A stretch of DNA of 64,000 nucleotides from Hymenobacter montanus (GCF_014699115.1 NZ_JACXAD010000018.1:56031-120030), one strand, 5' to 3'. Shown: positions 17,611 through 26,599, counted from the first letter of the stretch. Notes: generated by a model from the sequence alone, not told the origin. Made by a program: numbers and translations.

Positions 17611-17838
17611 TTACATTTTCTCCTTCGTGGTCGATTTTACGGTTTTCGTCGACTTGGCTTTTGGCGACATTTTTCCGCTGCCCATCTTGTCATCATGCAT
17701 TTTATCTTTCGATACGGTTTTGCTTTCGGTGCTCTTCTCCTCTTTTTTCGTCATCTTGCCGTCGCCCTGTTGCGCATGAGCAGCGAGGAAGGTGCCAGAT
17801 AGCGCTACGACCGAAGCAAGTTTCAGGAAATTTTTCAT
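17611..17838 (-). CDS. Small secreted Lys/Ser/Met-rich protein
   Basis: 75 residues: a signal peptide ending at AHAQ (residue 23) followed by a disordered tail dominated by Lys, Ser, Thr, Met and Asp with repeated KMxxKE/DKM patterns. Similar small basic secreted proteins are common in Hymenobacter-type genomes. No function can be assigned; metal or polyanion binding is possible from composition only. Confidence 0.7.
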   Translation of the reverse strand: MKNFLKLASVVALSGTFLAAHAQQGDGKMTKKEEKSTESKTVSKDKMHDDKMGSGKMSPKAKSTKTVKSTTKEKM

Positions 17839-17907
17839 GGGAAAGCTGTTAAAGGGTTAGTTGTGTGAAAAATCTGGCGAAAGGTAGCGGCAGTTTTTGA
17901 AGTTTAG

Positions 17908-18339
17908 ATGAAGATTATTGGCAACGTCAATATTTTATTCAACCCCCTATTTTCCCTCCTGCTGGCTTCGGTGCTGTTAGCCTCCTGCCATACCCCCCGC
18001 GAGGTGAGGAGGAACTCGAGGGACTCCCCCCGCGCCTACACCCAAAAGGGGCTGGGTTCTTACTACGCCGATAAGTTCGCGGGCCGGCCCACGGCCAGCG
18101 GCGCTATCTACCGGCCCGGCCAAATGACGGCGGCTCACAACACCCTGCCTTTTGGCACGCTCATCCGGGTAACCAATACGCGCAATGGCCGTTCGGTAGA
18201 AGTAACCGTAACCGACCGGGGCCCCCACACCAAGGGCTACATCGTGGATGTCTCCCGCCGGGCCGCTACTCAGCTTGACATTATCGGCGCCGGCGCCGTA
18301 CCCGTGCAACTGACCGTTATCCGGGCCAGCGCTCCTTGA
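17908..18339 (+). CDS. RlpA-like septal ring lytic transglycosylase family lipoprotein
   Basis: Envelope lipoprotein of 143 residues with a lipobox LLASC (cysteine 27) and a double-psi beta-barrel RlpA domain (about 46-140). Conserved blocks are GLGSYYADKFAGRPTASG, AAHNTLPFGTLIRVTN and VTDRGPH, the last carrying the catalytic-type aspartate. There is no SPOR domain, so binding of denuded septal glycan must be indirect if it occurs at all. It is divergent from the small secreted protein gene. Confidence 0.92.
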   Translation: MKIIGNVNILFNPLFSLLLASVLLASCHTPREVRRNSRDSPRAYTQKGLGSYYADKFAGRPTASGAIYRPGQMTAAHNTLPFGTLIRVTNTRNGRSVEVTVTDRGPHTKGYIVDVSRRAATQLDIIGAGAVPVQLTVIRASAP

Positions 18340-18386
18340 GCCGTGTTCCGCGGCCTCGGCCGCCAATTCATAAATTCTTCTTTCTG

Positions 18387-18590
18387 ATGAATATCCGCAA
18401 AAAAGTGCGCTGGACCCTGCCACCTGGTACCGGCCGCTATGCCGCCCTCGACCTGTGGGTTCGCGCCGCCGAAACTCAGGGCTGGAACGAAGCCGAAATC
18501 CAACAGGTGCTCGACGAAGTAGTAGAAGCGGAAGATGATGCCGCTGGCTTGGAAGTGCTGACCTGGTACACGGCGAAGCAGGGAAGCTGA
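18387..18590 (+). CDS. Small conserved hypothetical protein
   Basis: 67 residues, starting MNIRKKVRWTLPPGTGRYAALDLWV. It is acidic and helical in its C-terminal half, has no signal peptide, and I do not recognise a family. The ATG at 18387 was chosen over an upstream alternative start because the sequence before it looks non-coding. Located 47 bases after the RlpA gene on the same strand. Confidence 0.6.
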   Translation: MNIRKKVRWTLPPGTGRYAALDLWVRAAETQGWNEAEIQQVLDEVVEAEDDAAGLEVLTWYTAKQGS

Positions 18591-18649
18591 GGCCCGGTTG
18601 CCGATCCATGCGCCCTGCCACGGCGGGGCGGCTACTTCGCCGTCATTCG

Positions 18650-18713
18650 GGTGTTATTAAACAACTGGGGAAACTTCCGAGTCGGCGGTTTTCCCTATTT
18701 GTTTAATAACACC
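18650..18713. repeat. Composite hairpin repeat, family C copy 1
   Basis: Perfect 15-base outer arms (GGTGTTATTAAACAA and complement) enclose an inner stem GGGGAAACTTCCGA / TCGGCGGTTTTCCC. A related copy lies at 19328-19382, on the other side of the GNAT gene. Confidence 0.88.
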
Positions 18714-18769
18714 TTTACTTGCATCCAGACTTTGTCGTACTTGCGCTTTCACCCGCCTGCTTACGCCTC

Positions 18770-19324
18770 GTGGAACCATTTAAGGCCCTGTATGCCGACT
18801 CCCTCACGCTGCACCTGATCAATGAGGACAACCTCGCGCAGGTGTTTGCCCTGTTCCAAGGCCAGCCCGACTCTTCGGCGATGCTCGACGAGCTCTTCCG
18901 CAACTACCTCCCGCGCTACGAGCAGGGGCGGCGCACCAACTTCGGGTTCTACTCCTTCCTCGGCGAGCAGTTGGCCGGCATGACCTTACTCACAGTCGAC
19001 AGCTGGGAGGAATATACTGGCTCCACCGGAGCCGACGTGTTCGCGCACATGCGTGGGCGCGGGGTGACCCCACGCAGCAAGCCACACCTGTTTTACCTAG
19101 CCTTTGAGCTGCTGGGCCTGAACCGCGTCGCGACCGGGCACCGTGTGTCGAACGTTGCCTCGCAGCGTTCGCTGGCCAAGACCCCGGGCCTGCAGTTCGA
19201 GGGCGTCATGCGCGAGTCAGGAGTCAACGAGCACGGCGAATTCGAGGACGAATTGTTGTACGCCATTCTGCGTCGGGACTGGCTCAAGCTCTATGACAAA
19301 GCCCAAGTCCGCGTCATTTACTAA
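18770..19324 (+). CDS. GNAT family N-acetyltransferase
   Basis: Predicted acetyltransferase of 184 residues, RimJ/RimL-like: an N-terminal ADSLTLHLINEDNLAQVFAL strand and LLGLNRVATGHRVSNVASQRSLAKT, where the family's N-x-x-S segment lies. The start used is GTG 18770 (MEPFKALYADSL), where the usual family sequence begins; a TTG at 18719 would add 17 unlikely residues and fall only 5 bases past the repeat. The gene is bracketed by two copies of hairpin family C. Confidence 0.82.
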   Translation: MEPFKALYADSLTLHLINEDNLAQVFALFQGQPDSSAMLDELFRNYLPRYEQGRRTNFGFYSFLGEQLAGMTLLTVDSWEEYTGSTGADVFAHMRGRGVTPRSKPHLFYLAFELLGLNRVATGHRVSNVASQRSLAKTPGLQFEGVMRESGVNEHGEFEDELLYAILRRDWLKLYDKAQVRVIY

Positions 19325-19327
19325 GCT

Positions 19328-19382
19328 GGGTGTTGCTAAACGAATAAGGGAAAACCTCCGAGTCGGCGGTTTTCCCTTATTC
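19328..19382. repeat. Composite hairpin repeat, family C copy 2 (right outer arm missing)
   Basis: Shares GGGTGTT..TAAAC and CCGAGTCGGCGGTTTTCCC with copy 1. The inner stem AATAAGGGAAAACC..GGTTTTCCCTTATT is nearly perfect, but the right outer arm is absent. It lies at the convergent junction and overlaps the stop codon of the membrane-protein gene, so it probably also terminates transcription both ways. Confidence 0.82.
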
Positions 19383-19751
19383 CGGCTGCCGGGCGGGGCT
19401 CAGGGCTTGCCGCAGCCACACTCCGGCCAACGCGGCTAATCCTCCCACTAAGCCCGCCACCACCCCCGTGGCAATAATCAGCGCCACCGCAGAGCCGCCC
19501 AAGGGCAGCAGCTGTGCCACGCGCTGGGCCAGCAGGTTGTTATTTTGATACGACAGCCAGGCGGCCGGGCCCACCCAGCTTAGCGCAACACCCACAAAAC
19601 CAACCCAGAAAGCGGTCTGGCCAGTAGCGGCCAAGGCGAAGCCTAAGACGAATGCCACCACCGCCATGCTCCACCAGGGCAACACCAACTGGACCAGCAC
19701 GGTCAGGACAAGCATAAGCAGCAGCAGAAGCCAGGGGTTGCGCAAGTTCAT
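19377..19751 (-). CDS. Small four-helix membrane protein of unknown function
   Basis: 124 residues with four hydrophobic segments (about 6-24, 26-44, 48-66, 85-110). I do not recognise a family. The start at ATG 19751 (MNLRNPWLLLLL) was chosen because upstream in-frame sequence looks non-coding; a near -7 box TTACTTTG sits 5 bases before it. The stop codon lies inside hairpin family C copy 2. Confidence 0.7.
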   Translation of the reverse strand: MNLRNPWLLLLLMLVLTVLVQLVLPWWSMAVVAFVLGFALAATGQTAFWVGFVGVALSWVGPAAWLSYQNNNLLAQRVAQLLPLGGSAVALIIATGVVAGLVGGLAALAGVWLRQALSPARQPE

Positions 19752-20037
19752 ACGGGCAAAGTAAGAAAGGCGTAGTTTAAAACACAGAATTAGCCGAATA
19801 GGAAATGACGCTAGCTGCGCCGCCGCAAGCCCTGGTGGGGTCACTCAGGGGTGGCGAATCTAATTACGTTCATTTTTAAGGCTCCAGCGGGGCGAGCCGG
19901 CATCTCCTCAGCATCGCCGAAAAAAGAGCTTGCTCCACTAGGGCTCACGGGTCCTTTTACTTGATTGACTACCGAAAGGCGTCCCTTCCCCGACTCCCGG
20001 CACTGCCGTAATGCTGCGGTTCGCATTAGGGGCCCCA

Positions 20038-20700
20038 CTATGCGGCGGCCAGCACTTCGGGGTCGTTGTTGGCGGGGGAGTTTACTCGCTTACTAATGAC
20101 GTATTCCTGCATGGCCGCGGCATCGTAGGGCTGTAGCAGCTGCTGGTGGGCGGCCAGACCTAGGTTATCGTCCAGCCAGGCCTGCTCGGCGGCGCGGTTG
20201 GGCAGGATAACCGGCATGCGGTTGTGGATGTTGGCCATCAGCGCGTTGGGCTCGGTGGTGATGATGGTGAACGTGGGGTGCAGCTCCCCGGTGCTGCGGT
20301 CGAGCCACTCGTCCCAGAGGCCGGCGAAGGCAAAGGGCTGCTCGTTGCGCAGCAGAATACGGTGCGGCACCTTGCCCGCTGGCGTGGCCTGCCACTCAAA
20401 GAAACTGTCGGCCAGCACCAGGCAGCGCCGCCGGCCCAGCAGCTGCCGGAACGAGGGCTTTTCGGCCAGCGTCTCGGCGCGGGCGTTGATGGGCTTGGGA
20501 CCACTGGCGGGGTCGCGGCTCCAGCTGGGCACCAAGCCCCAGCTCAGCAGCTGAATCTGACCGGGGGCGGTGTTGGTAACGATGGGCAGCCGCTGCGAGG
20601 GCGCGGCGTTGTACGTAGTGGGAGCCGGCTCGGTGAAGGCCGCGTCGAAGCGCTGCTCAACGGTTGGGGCCGGGGCGATAAAGGTGTAGCGACCGCACAT
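20038..20700 (-). CDS. SRAP domain protein (SOS response-associated peptidase, YedK/HMCES family)
   Basis: Protects abasic sites in single-stranded DNA by forming a thiazolidine crosslink through its N-terminal cysteine. The product is 220 residues when begun at MCGRYTF (ATG 20700); the catalytic Cys2 must follow directly after Met1, which decides this start over the upstream ATG. Other conserved parts are YNAAPSQRLPIV, LLSWGLVPSW, NARAETLAEKPSFR and the late HNRMPVIL histidine motif. Monocistronic. Confidence 0.96.
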   Translation of the reverse strand: MCGRYTFIAPAPTVEQRFDAAFTEPAPTTYNAAPSQRLPIVTNTAPGQIQLLSWGLVPSWSRDPASGPKPINARAETLAEKPSFRQLLGRRRCLVLADSFFEWQATPAGKVPHRILLRNEQPFAFAGLWDEWLDRSTGELHPTFTIITTEPNALMANIHNRMPVILPNRAAEQAWLDDNLGLAAHQQLLQPYDAAAMQEYVISKRVNSPANNDPEVLAAA

Positions 20701-20842
20701 TGTCAGGAAATTGAAATGATAAAGTACCGCGTAATGAAGCGTCAGAGGCTGGGGAGCCGGGCTAAGCCCCGTTCCCCAGCCTCTCAACGCAAGCTCCGCC
20801 GCAGCGGTTACTTCACCTCGTTATCACCTCATTCCTTCATGC

Positions 20843-22489
20843 TTACTTGTAGAGCTGCTCGTAGTATTCCCGGGCCATCCGGCCCGACTCAAATACCGGC
20901 TCGACTTCCTTCATGGCCGTTTTGGCCACCTTAAGAAACTGCTTGGGCTGGTCGTAATACATCGGCACCACGGTATTTTCGAGCACGTCGAGCAGGGCCG
21001 CGGCTTCCTGCTCGTCTTTGGTGCTCTCGGGCAGGCTCACCTCGGCAATGGGAATCAGGAAGCCGTTTTCGCCGTCGCGGCAGAACTCGGGAATCCAGCC
21101 ATCAGCAATGCTCAGGTTCACGCAGGCATTCATGGCGGCGGTCATGCCGCTGGTGCCGCTGGCCTCGCGGGGGAAGCGCGGCGTGTTCAGCCACACATCC
21201 GAGCCTTTCTTCAGCGCGGCCGACAAGCCCAGTTCGTAGCCCGTGAGCACGGCACAATTTTTCAGCGGAGCCGTGCGCCTGATGATTTCATTGAACAGAT
21301 CGATGGCGCCCTGATCTTTCGGGTAGGGCTTGCCGGACCAAATCATCTGGATAGGACGCCGGGCATCGGAGGCCAGCTGCACGAACCGGTCGAAGTGGTG
21401 CAGGATCAGGTCGGCGCGCTTGTAGGCGGCGAAGCGCCGGGCCCACACGATAGTCAGCACGGCGGGGTCGAACAGGTTGCCGGTTTGGTCCGCCACGATG
21501 TCGAAAAGCTGCTTTTTCAGTTCGCGCTTGCGGGCCAGCAGGGCGGTGTCGTCTTTGCTTTTGTGGGCGGTGGCGAGTAGGGGGTCGCGCCAGTAGTTGC
21601 CGTTCTGGCTGTTGGTAATGGGGATGATGGGGCAGATGCCTTCGTAGTGGCCCCACATCTCCAGGGCCACGGTGCCGTGGACCTTGCTCACGGCGTTGGC
21701 CTTACGCGCGAAGCGCAGGGCCGTGAGGGTGTAGTTCAGGGCGTCGTTCTCGATGCGGGCTACCCGGCGGACTTCCTCCTCGGGCACTGCCCCGAAGAAG
21801 CTCATGTCGTTGAGCAGTTGCATCGGGCGCTCCTCGTTGCCGGCCAGCTCGGGGGTGTGCGTGGTAAAGACGAGGCGCTTTTGCACCTCGGCCAGGTTGC
21901 GGCCGTACTTTTCGTAGAGATAAAACGCCAGCGGCAGGCCGTGGCCCTCGTTGAGGTGGTACACGTCGGTTTTACGCCCGAGCAGGTCGAGCAGCTTGCC
22001 GCCACCCACGCCCAGCAGAATGCTCTGGGCCACGCGCGCCGCCGCGTCCGGGTCGTAGAGGTGGTGCGAAATGGTCCGCGAGATGTAGTCATTCTCCGCG
22101 ATGTCGGTGGTCAGGAAGAACATCGGCACCGTGCCGAATACCTCCGGTGCCAGGTACAGGGCCTTGACGTGCACGTCGGCGCCGTGAATGGTAATGGGAA
22201 ACACGAGGCCGGTGTCTTCCAGGAACGAGTAGTGCTTTTGGCGGAACTCGGCCCGCATGCTCTGGTCTTCGTTACGGTCCTGGTCGTAGTAGCCAAAGCT
22301 CCACAGAATGCTGATGCCTACCAGATTCTGCTTGAGCTCATAGGCCGAGCGCATGTGCGAACCGGCCAGGAAGCCCAGGCCGCCGGAGTATGTTTTCAAT
22401 GCTTGGTCGACGGCAAACTCCATCGAGAAATACGCGGCGGCAGTCTTGTATTTAGCAGCCGGGGCGTAAGATTTAAAGGTAAAAGCCAT
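20843..22489 (-). CDS. Alpha-glucan phosphorylase-like protein (GT35), PLP-lysine replaced
   Basis: Glycogen/maltodextrin phosphorylase-family protein of 548 residues, the short Thermus/Thermotoga-type length. The start is ATG 22489 (MAFTFKSYAP). Visible family parts: FSMEFAVDQALKTYSGGLG, the catalytic-region THTPELAGNE, WARRFAAYKRADL, IWSGKPYPKD and the loop EASGTSGMTAAMNA. In phosphorylases that loop reads GTSGMK or GTxNMK with the lysine forming the Schiff base to pyridoxal phosphate; here it is T450. The enzyme may therefore not bind PLP in the ordinary way or may not be a phosphorylase. The neighbourhood of two GH13 amylases and a sugar transporter still ties it to alpha-glucan use. Confidence 0.85.
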   Translation of the reverse strand: MAFTFKSYAPAAKYKTAAAYFSMEFAVDQALKTYSGGLGFLAGSHMRSAYELKQNLVGISILWSFGYYDQDRNEDQSMRAEFRQKHYSFLEDTGLVFPITIHGADVHVKALYLAPEVFGTVPMFFLTTDIAENDYISRTISHHLYDPDAAARVAQSILLGVGGGKLLDLLGRKTDVYHLNEGHGLPLAFYLYEKYGRNLAEVQKRLVFTTHTPELAGNEERPMQLLNDMSFFGAVPEEEVRRVARIENDALNYTLTALRFARKANAVSKVHGTVALEMWGHYEGICPIIPITNSQNGNYWRDPLLATAHKSKDDTALLARKRELKKQLFDIVADQTGNLFDPAVLTIVWARRFAAYKRADLILHHFDRFVQLASDARRPIQMIWSGKPYPKDQGAIDLFNEIIRRTAPLKNCAVLTGYELGLSAALKKGSDVWLNTPRFPREASGTSGMTAAMNACVNLSIADGWIPEFCRDGENGFLIPIAEVSLPESTKDEQEAAALLDVLENTVVPMYYDQPKQFLKVAKTAMKEVEPVFESGRMAREYYEQLYK

Positions 22490-23055
22490 AAAAAATATGA
22501 TGCGCACGCTACGGCGTCCGCCTGAAAGGAAATGATGCGTTGAAAATATGGGCTGCCAACCCTGGACCGCAGCCCGTTGCGGCCGCAAGGTCCGAAGCAT
22601 TTGGCTAACAAAGCAAAACCCCAATATTGTCGTTGAGATCCAAGCGGCATTAATGAGACATAACTAGCTAAATATCTAATGGTTGCTCTTGCAAATTGCG
22701 CAACGACAGCCTAATGGTGCTGGTCGGTCCGGAGCTTAGAGTGCCTGGGGAAAGTCCAGTTATAGTAGGGTAGGGGGCGGTGACGTGTGGGCGATGAATG
22801 TTGCATCTCCGATACGGGCCTAACCCGAGACCTGGTAGCACGAGCGCAGCAGCACCACGCGCTAATTCCGCTTTACATGGTGTAGTAACTGGCGTTTTTA
22901 TTAAGAAATTAGAATGAACGGGTGTAGCCATCCATCCAGCGCCGCTATCCATTACCTCAGGCAACTATTTGATAATACTATCAATAGCTACGCAGCTAAT
23001 TAATTTCTCTAGCTTTGGGGCTTCATTTCCAACTTTATATCCCTCCTTTCCGCTC
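22490..23055. other. Intergenic region between divergent genes
   Basis: 566 bases with no credible gene. Apart from a -7 box at 23010 no structured element was recognised. Confidence 0.6.
23010..23017 (+). promoter_or_regulatory. -7 promoter box TAGCTTTG
   Basis: Exact TAnnTTTG match 38 bases before the start of the lipoprotein gene. Confidence 0.5.
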
Positions 23056-24498
23056 ATGCGCATCCCCTTTTCCGCAGGCAGATTAGCCGCGTCGCTCCTT
23101 GGCGCTATGCTCTTCGCAAGCTGCTCCAAGTCGGAGCTCACTCCGGGCACGCCGGCCGCAGTCGTTACAAAAACCAACGTTTCGGCTCCCGGCTTTCCCG
23201 AAGGATTTGATACGGGCACTAAAACCGCCTACGCCACCGGTAGCGTGACGCTGGGCTCCGGCTCGTGGACCTTGAGCGACGCGCTGCTGGGCACCACCAC
23301 TGCCGACGCTAAAATCGGCGCCCAGTCCGTTCGGGTGCGCAACAGCGGCTCACTGGGCATGAACTTCGACCTGAGCGACGGCGCCGGCGTCGTGACCGTG
23401 GACCACGCCCGGTACGGTACCGACGCGAACGGCACGTGGGAGCTGTGGGCTTCCAACAACAGCGGCGGCAGCTACGCCAAGGTAGGCAGCCCGGTTACCA
23501 CTGGCTCGACCCTGCAAACCGCCAGCTTCAACGTGAACCTGGCCGGCACCGTGCGCCTGCAAGTGCGCAAAGTCGACGGCACCACTAGCCGCATCAACTT
23601 CGACAACATTACAGTGGAGAGCTACGACGGCGGCACCACGCCTCCGCCCACCAGCAGCGCCAAGAAATTCCTGTTCGACGCCTCGCACGCCGAGATGGCC
23701 GGCAATGCCGACTGGGTCCTGGATGTGAATGCCGGCCTAACGCCCCGCTACCCCACCCCCGCCGCTTCAGGCATCACCAGCAGCACTCCTGAAACCTACT
23801 GGACGGGGGCCGTTTCGGCCTGGGGCGTGGCCCTGGTGAAGCTCGGCCACGAGGTCGAAACCCTGCCCTCGGGCACGGGCATTACCTACGGCGACCCCTC
23901 CAACCCCCAGGATTTGGCGAACTACGACGTGTTTGTGGTGGATGAGCCCAACACGCTGTTCGACGCCACCGAGAAAGCCGCCATCGTCAACTTCGTGAAA
24001 AACGGCGGCGGCTTGTTCATGATTTCCGACCACAACGTATCGGACCGCAACAACGACGGCTACGATTCGCCGGCTATTTGGAACGACCTGATGGCTAATA
24101 ACTCGGTGCAAGCCAACCCCTTTGGCTACAGCATTGCCCTCACCAACATCTCGGAGACTAGCAGCAACGTACTGGCCAGCAGCACCAACACCATCCTGCA
24201 CGGCTCGCAGGGCGACGTGACGCAGCTTAAGTTCAGCAATGGCGCGACGATCAATAAAACCAGCGGCTCGCAGGCGCAGGCCCTGATTTGGCGCAACACC
24301 TCGACGCAGGGCCTGAGCAACATCATGTGCGCCAGCAGCACCTACGGGACCGGCCGGGTGGTGGTAGTGACCGACTCCTCACCGGCCGATGACGGCACGG
24401 GCAGCCCTGGCAACACGGTGTATCCCGGCTGGACCGAAGTGGCCAGCCACGCTAAGCTGCACCTGAACGCCTCGCTCTGGCTCGCTAAGCAGCAGTAG
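23056..24498 (+). CDS. Lipoprotein with jelly-roll domain and glutamine-amidotransferase-like domain
   Basis: 480-residue exported protein. The lipobox LFASC gives a lipidated cysteine near residue 18. Residues about 45-200 form a Gly/Ser/Thr-rich beta-sandwich of the kind found next to secreted nucleases and hydrolases in Bacteroidota (GSWTLSDALLGTTTADAKIG, INFDNITVESYDG). Residues about 212-480 look like a class I glutamine-amidotransferase/ThuA-like fold (KKFLFDASHAEM, LANYDVFVVDEPN, VKNGGGLFMISDH, GRVVVVTDSSP). No Cys-His-Glu triad is evident, so catalysis is uncertain. It lies between the GT35 gene and a GH13 gene but no glycan link is visible in its sequence. Confidence 0.72.
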   Translation: MRIPFSAGRLAASLLGAMLFASCSKSELTPGTPAAVVTKTNVSAPGFPEGFDTGTKTAYATGSVTLGSGSWTLSDALLGTTTADAKIGAQSVRVRNSGSLGMNFDLSDGAGVVTVDHARYGTDANGTWELWASNNSGGSYAKVGSPVTTGSTLQTASFNVNLAGTVRLQVRKVDGTTSRINFDNITVESYDGGTTPPPTSSAKKFLFDASHAEMAGNADWVLDVNAGLTPRYPTPAASGITSSTPETYWTGAVSAWGVALVKLGHEVETLPSGTGITYGDPSNPQDLANYDVFVVDEPNTLFDATEKAAIVNFVKNGGGLFMISDHNVSDRNNDGYDSPAIWNDLMANNSVQANPFGYSIALTNISETSSNVLASSTNTILHGSQGDVTQLKFSNGATINKTSGSQAQALIWRNTSTQGLSNIMCASSTYGTGRVVVVTDSSPADDGTGSPGNTVYPGWTEVASHAKLHLNASLWLAKQQ

Positions 24499-24571
24499 AA
24501 ACAACGGGAGGCTCGGCGTGATGCTTTTGCTTGGCCCCACCCAGCCCAGATGATTGGCTGAATAGGATTCT

Positions 24572-24607
24572 AAAAGCCCGCTACCGGTTTCGGTGGCGGG
24601 CTTTTTT
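24572..24607 (+). terminator. Intrinsic terminator
   Basis: AAAAGCCCGCTACC pairs with GGTGGCGGGCTTTTTT; ends the lipoprotein transcript. Confidence 0.92.
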
Positions 24608-24680
24608 GCTGGTCAACACAGTTGCCCGGCGGGATAATCTGCTACTTTCGGATTCCCCGAAGTCTCGATAGCTGTTCATC

Positions 24681-26567
24681 ATGAATCTTTCTTCCTTGCT
24701 ACCCACCCTGGCCTTGCTGCTAGCTACAGCCCGACTAGCCAGCAGTACTCCGACCTCGGCCACTACCTATCAGGCCCCACCGGCTAAAACGCCCTTCACT
24801 CTGCGCATTGACCCCACGTTTTGGTGGGTGGGCATGAAAAACCCCAAGCTGCAACTGCTGGTGCACGGCCCGGGCATTGGAACCGGGCAGGCGATGCTGG
24901 CCGCTTATCCGGGCGTGACGTTGGAGAGCGTGCAGAAAGTGAAGAACCCCAACTACTTGGTCGTCAACCTCAACATTGGACCGGAAGCCCAGCCCGGGCA
25001 GCTCAGGCTGGCATTCAACGGCCGCCAGAAATGGGCTTACACTTACGAGCTGCGGGCCCGCAACACCGACCCGGACCGCACGCAGGGGCTTACGCAAGCC
25101 GATTTCATCTACATGCTCATGCCCGACCGTTTTTCGAACGGCGACCCTAAAAACGATGTGGTCAAGGGCACCCGCGTTAACCACGTAGCCCGCGACTCGA
25201 TGTATGCCCGCCACGGCGGCGACCTCAAAGGCATTCAGAACCACTTTGCCTACTTCAAGCAGCTGGGAGCCACCGCCATCTGGCCCACGCCGCTGGTCGA
25301 AAACGACATGCCCAAAGCCAGCTACCACGGCTATGCTGTAACGGACTGCTACAAGATTGACCCGCGTTATGGTACCAACCAGGAATACGTGGAGTTTGTG
25401 CGAGCCGCGCACAGCCAGGGCCTGAAGGTGGTGCAGGACATCGTGCTTAATCACTGGGGCAGCTACCATCACCTGTTTCTCGACCAGCCCGCGGCCGACT
25501 GGTTTCACGCTTTCCCCACCTTCACGCGCAGCAACTACAACGCCTACACCCTCAACGATCCGCACGGCTCAACCCTCGACCGCAAGCTGTACAACGACGG
25601 CTGGTTCGATACCACCATGCCCGATGTGAACCAGAGCAACCCGCTGGTGGCCACCTATCTGATTCAAAATTTCTTGTGGTGGGTGGAGCTGACCGGGCTC
25701 GACGGCTACCGCATCGATACTTACCCGTATTCCAACCCACAGTTTCTGATGGCTTGGGGCCAGGCCATCGCCAGGGAATACCCCAAGCTGACTCTGTTCG
25801 GGGAGGCCTTCGAGGCCACCGAAGCCCAGCAGGCTTTCTTCGCCCAGAATATTCTGCCGCCCGTCAACGGCTTCAAGTCGAACCTCCCGGGCGTACTGGA
25901 CTTCCAGATTGCCTTCGCCATCGGCGACGCGCTCAAGGACGACAGCGGCGACCTCAACAAGCTCTACCGTGCGCTGCAGGCCGACTGGCTCTACCTTGAT
26001 GCCACCCGCAACGTGCCCTTCCTCGACAACCACGACCTGAACCGCTTTTACTCGGTGATTGGGGAAAACTTTGACAAGTACAAAATAGGTCTGGCCTGGC
26101 TGCTCACCTTGCGCGGCACCCCGCAGTTGTACTATGGCACTGAGGTGCTGATGAAGAACTTCGCGAATCCCGACGGTAAGGTGCGCGAGGACTTCCCTGG
26201 TGGGTGGGCCGGCGACCCAACCAATTACTTCGTGGCGCGGCCGGGCCCGGCTGGGGCGGCGTTCGACTACGTGAGCAAGCTGGCTAACTACCGCAAAACC
26301 CACCCGGTGCTGTCGGGCGGTAAGCTCATGCAGTTTATTCCTCAGGATGGGGTGTATACCTACTTCCGTTACCAGGAGGGCGGCGAGTGCGTGATGATTA
26401 TTGCCAATAACACTAAGGCGGAAAAGCAGGTGGATGGTACGCGATTCGCCGAGCGGACTAAGGGGTTCTCGTCGGGGGTTGAGGTGGTGAGCGGCGCCGC
26501 TATTGCGGATCTGAAGATGTTGCGGGTGCCGGCCTGCACGGCTTGGGTGGTGGAGTTGCGGCGGTAG
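24681..26567 (+). CDS. Secreted GH13 alpha-amylase (cyclomaltodextrinase/neopullulanase type)
   Basis: Exported enzyme of 628 residues acting on alpha-1,4-glucans or cyclodextrins. A signal peptide (about 1-20) is followed by a beta-sandwich N-domain (about 30-125, TFWWVGMKNPKLQLLVHG) as in SusA-type enzymes, the GH13 barrel (about 135-520) and a C-domain. The catalytic triad is complete: nucleophile D346 in GYRIDTY, acid/base E375 in LFGEAFE, and D452 in FLDNHDLNRF. It likely works in the periplasm, feeding maltodextrins to the downstream transporter. Confidence 0.95.
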   Translation: MNLSSLLPTLALLLATARLASSTPTSATTYQAPPAKTPFTLRIDPTFWWVGMKNPKLQLLVHGPGIGTGQAMLAAYPGVTLESVQKVKNPNYLVVNLNIGPEAQPGQLRLAFNGRQKWAYTYELRARNTDPDRTQGLTQADFIYMLMPDRFSNGDPKNDVVKGTRVNHVARDSMYARHGGDLKGIQNHFAYFKQLGATAIWPTPLVENDMPKASYHGYAVTDCYKIDPRYGTNQEYVEFVRAAHSQGLKVVQDIVLNHWGSYHHLFLDQPAADWFHAFPTFTRSNYNAYTLNDPHGSTLDRKLYNDGWFDTTMPDVNQSNPLVATYLIQNFLWWVELTGLDGYRIDTYPYSNPQFLMAWGQAIAREYPKLTLFGEAFEATEAQQAFFAQNILPPVNGFKSNLPGVLDFQIAFAIGDALKDDSGDLNKLYRALQADWLYLDATRNVPFLDNHDLNRFYSVIGENFDKYKIGLAWLLTLRGTPQLYYGTEVLMKNFANPDGKVREDFPGGWAGDPTNYFVARPGPAGAAFDYVSKLANYRKTHPVLSGGKLMQFIPQDGVYTYFRYQEGGECVMIIANNTKAEKQVDGTRFAERTKGFSSGVEVVSGAAIADLKMLRVPACTAWVVELRR

Positions 26568-26599
26568 ATTTATATATTTACTCGTTCTGATTTTTTTTC

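Noticed and set aside
18650..19382. Integron cassette with attC sites around the GNAT gene
   Set aside because: Neither hairpin contains a RYYYAAC/GTTRRRY core and no integrase is in the window; kept only as a hairpin-flanked gene.
19841..20038. 65-codon minus-strand frame between the membrane protein and SRAP genes
   Set aside because: Composition unlike a real gene, no homology, start abuts the SRAP stop codon.
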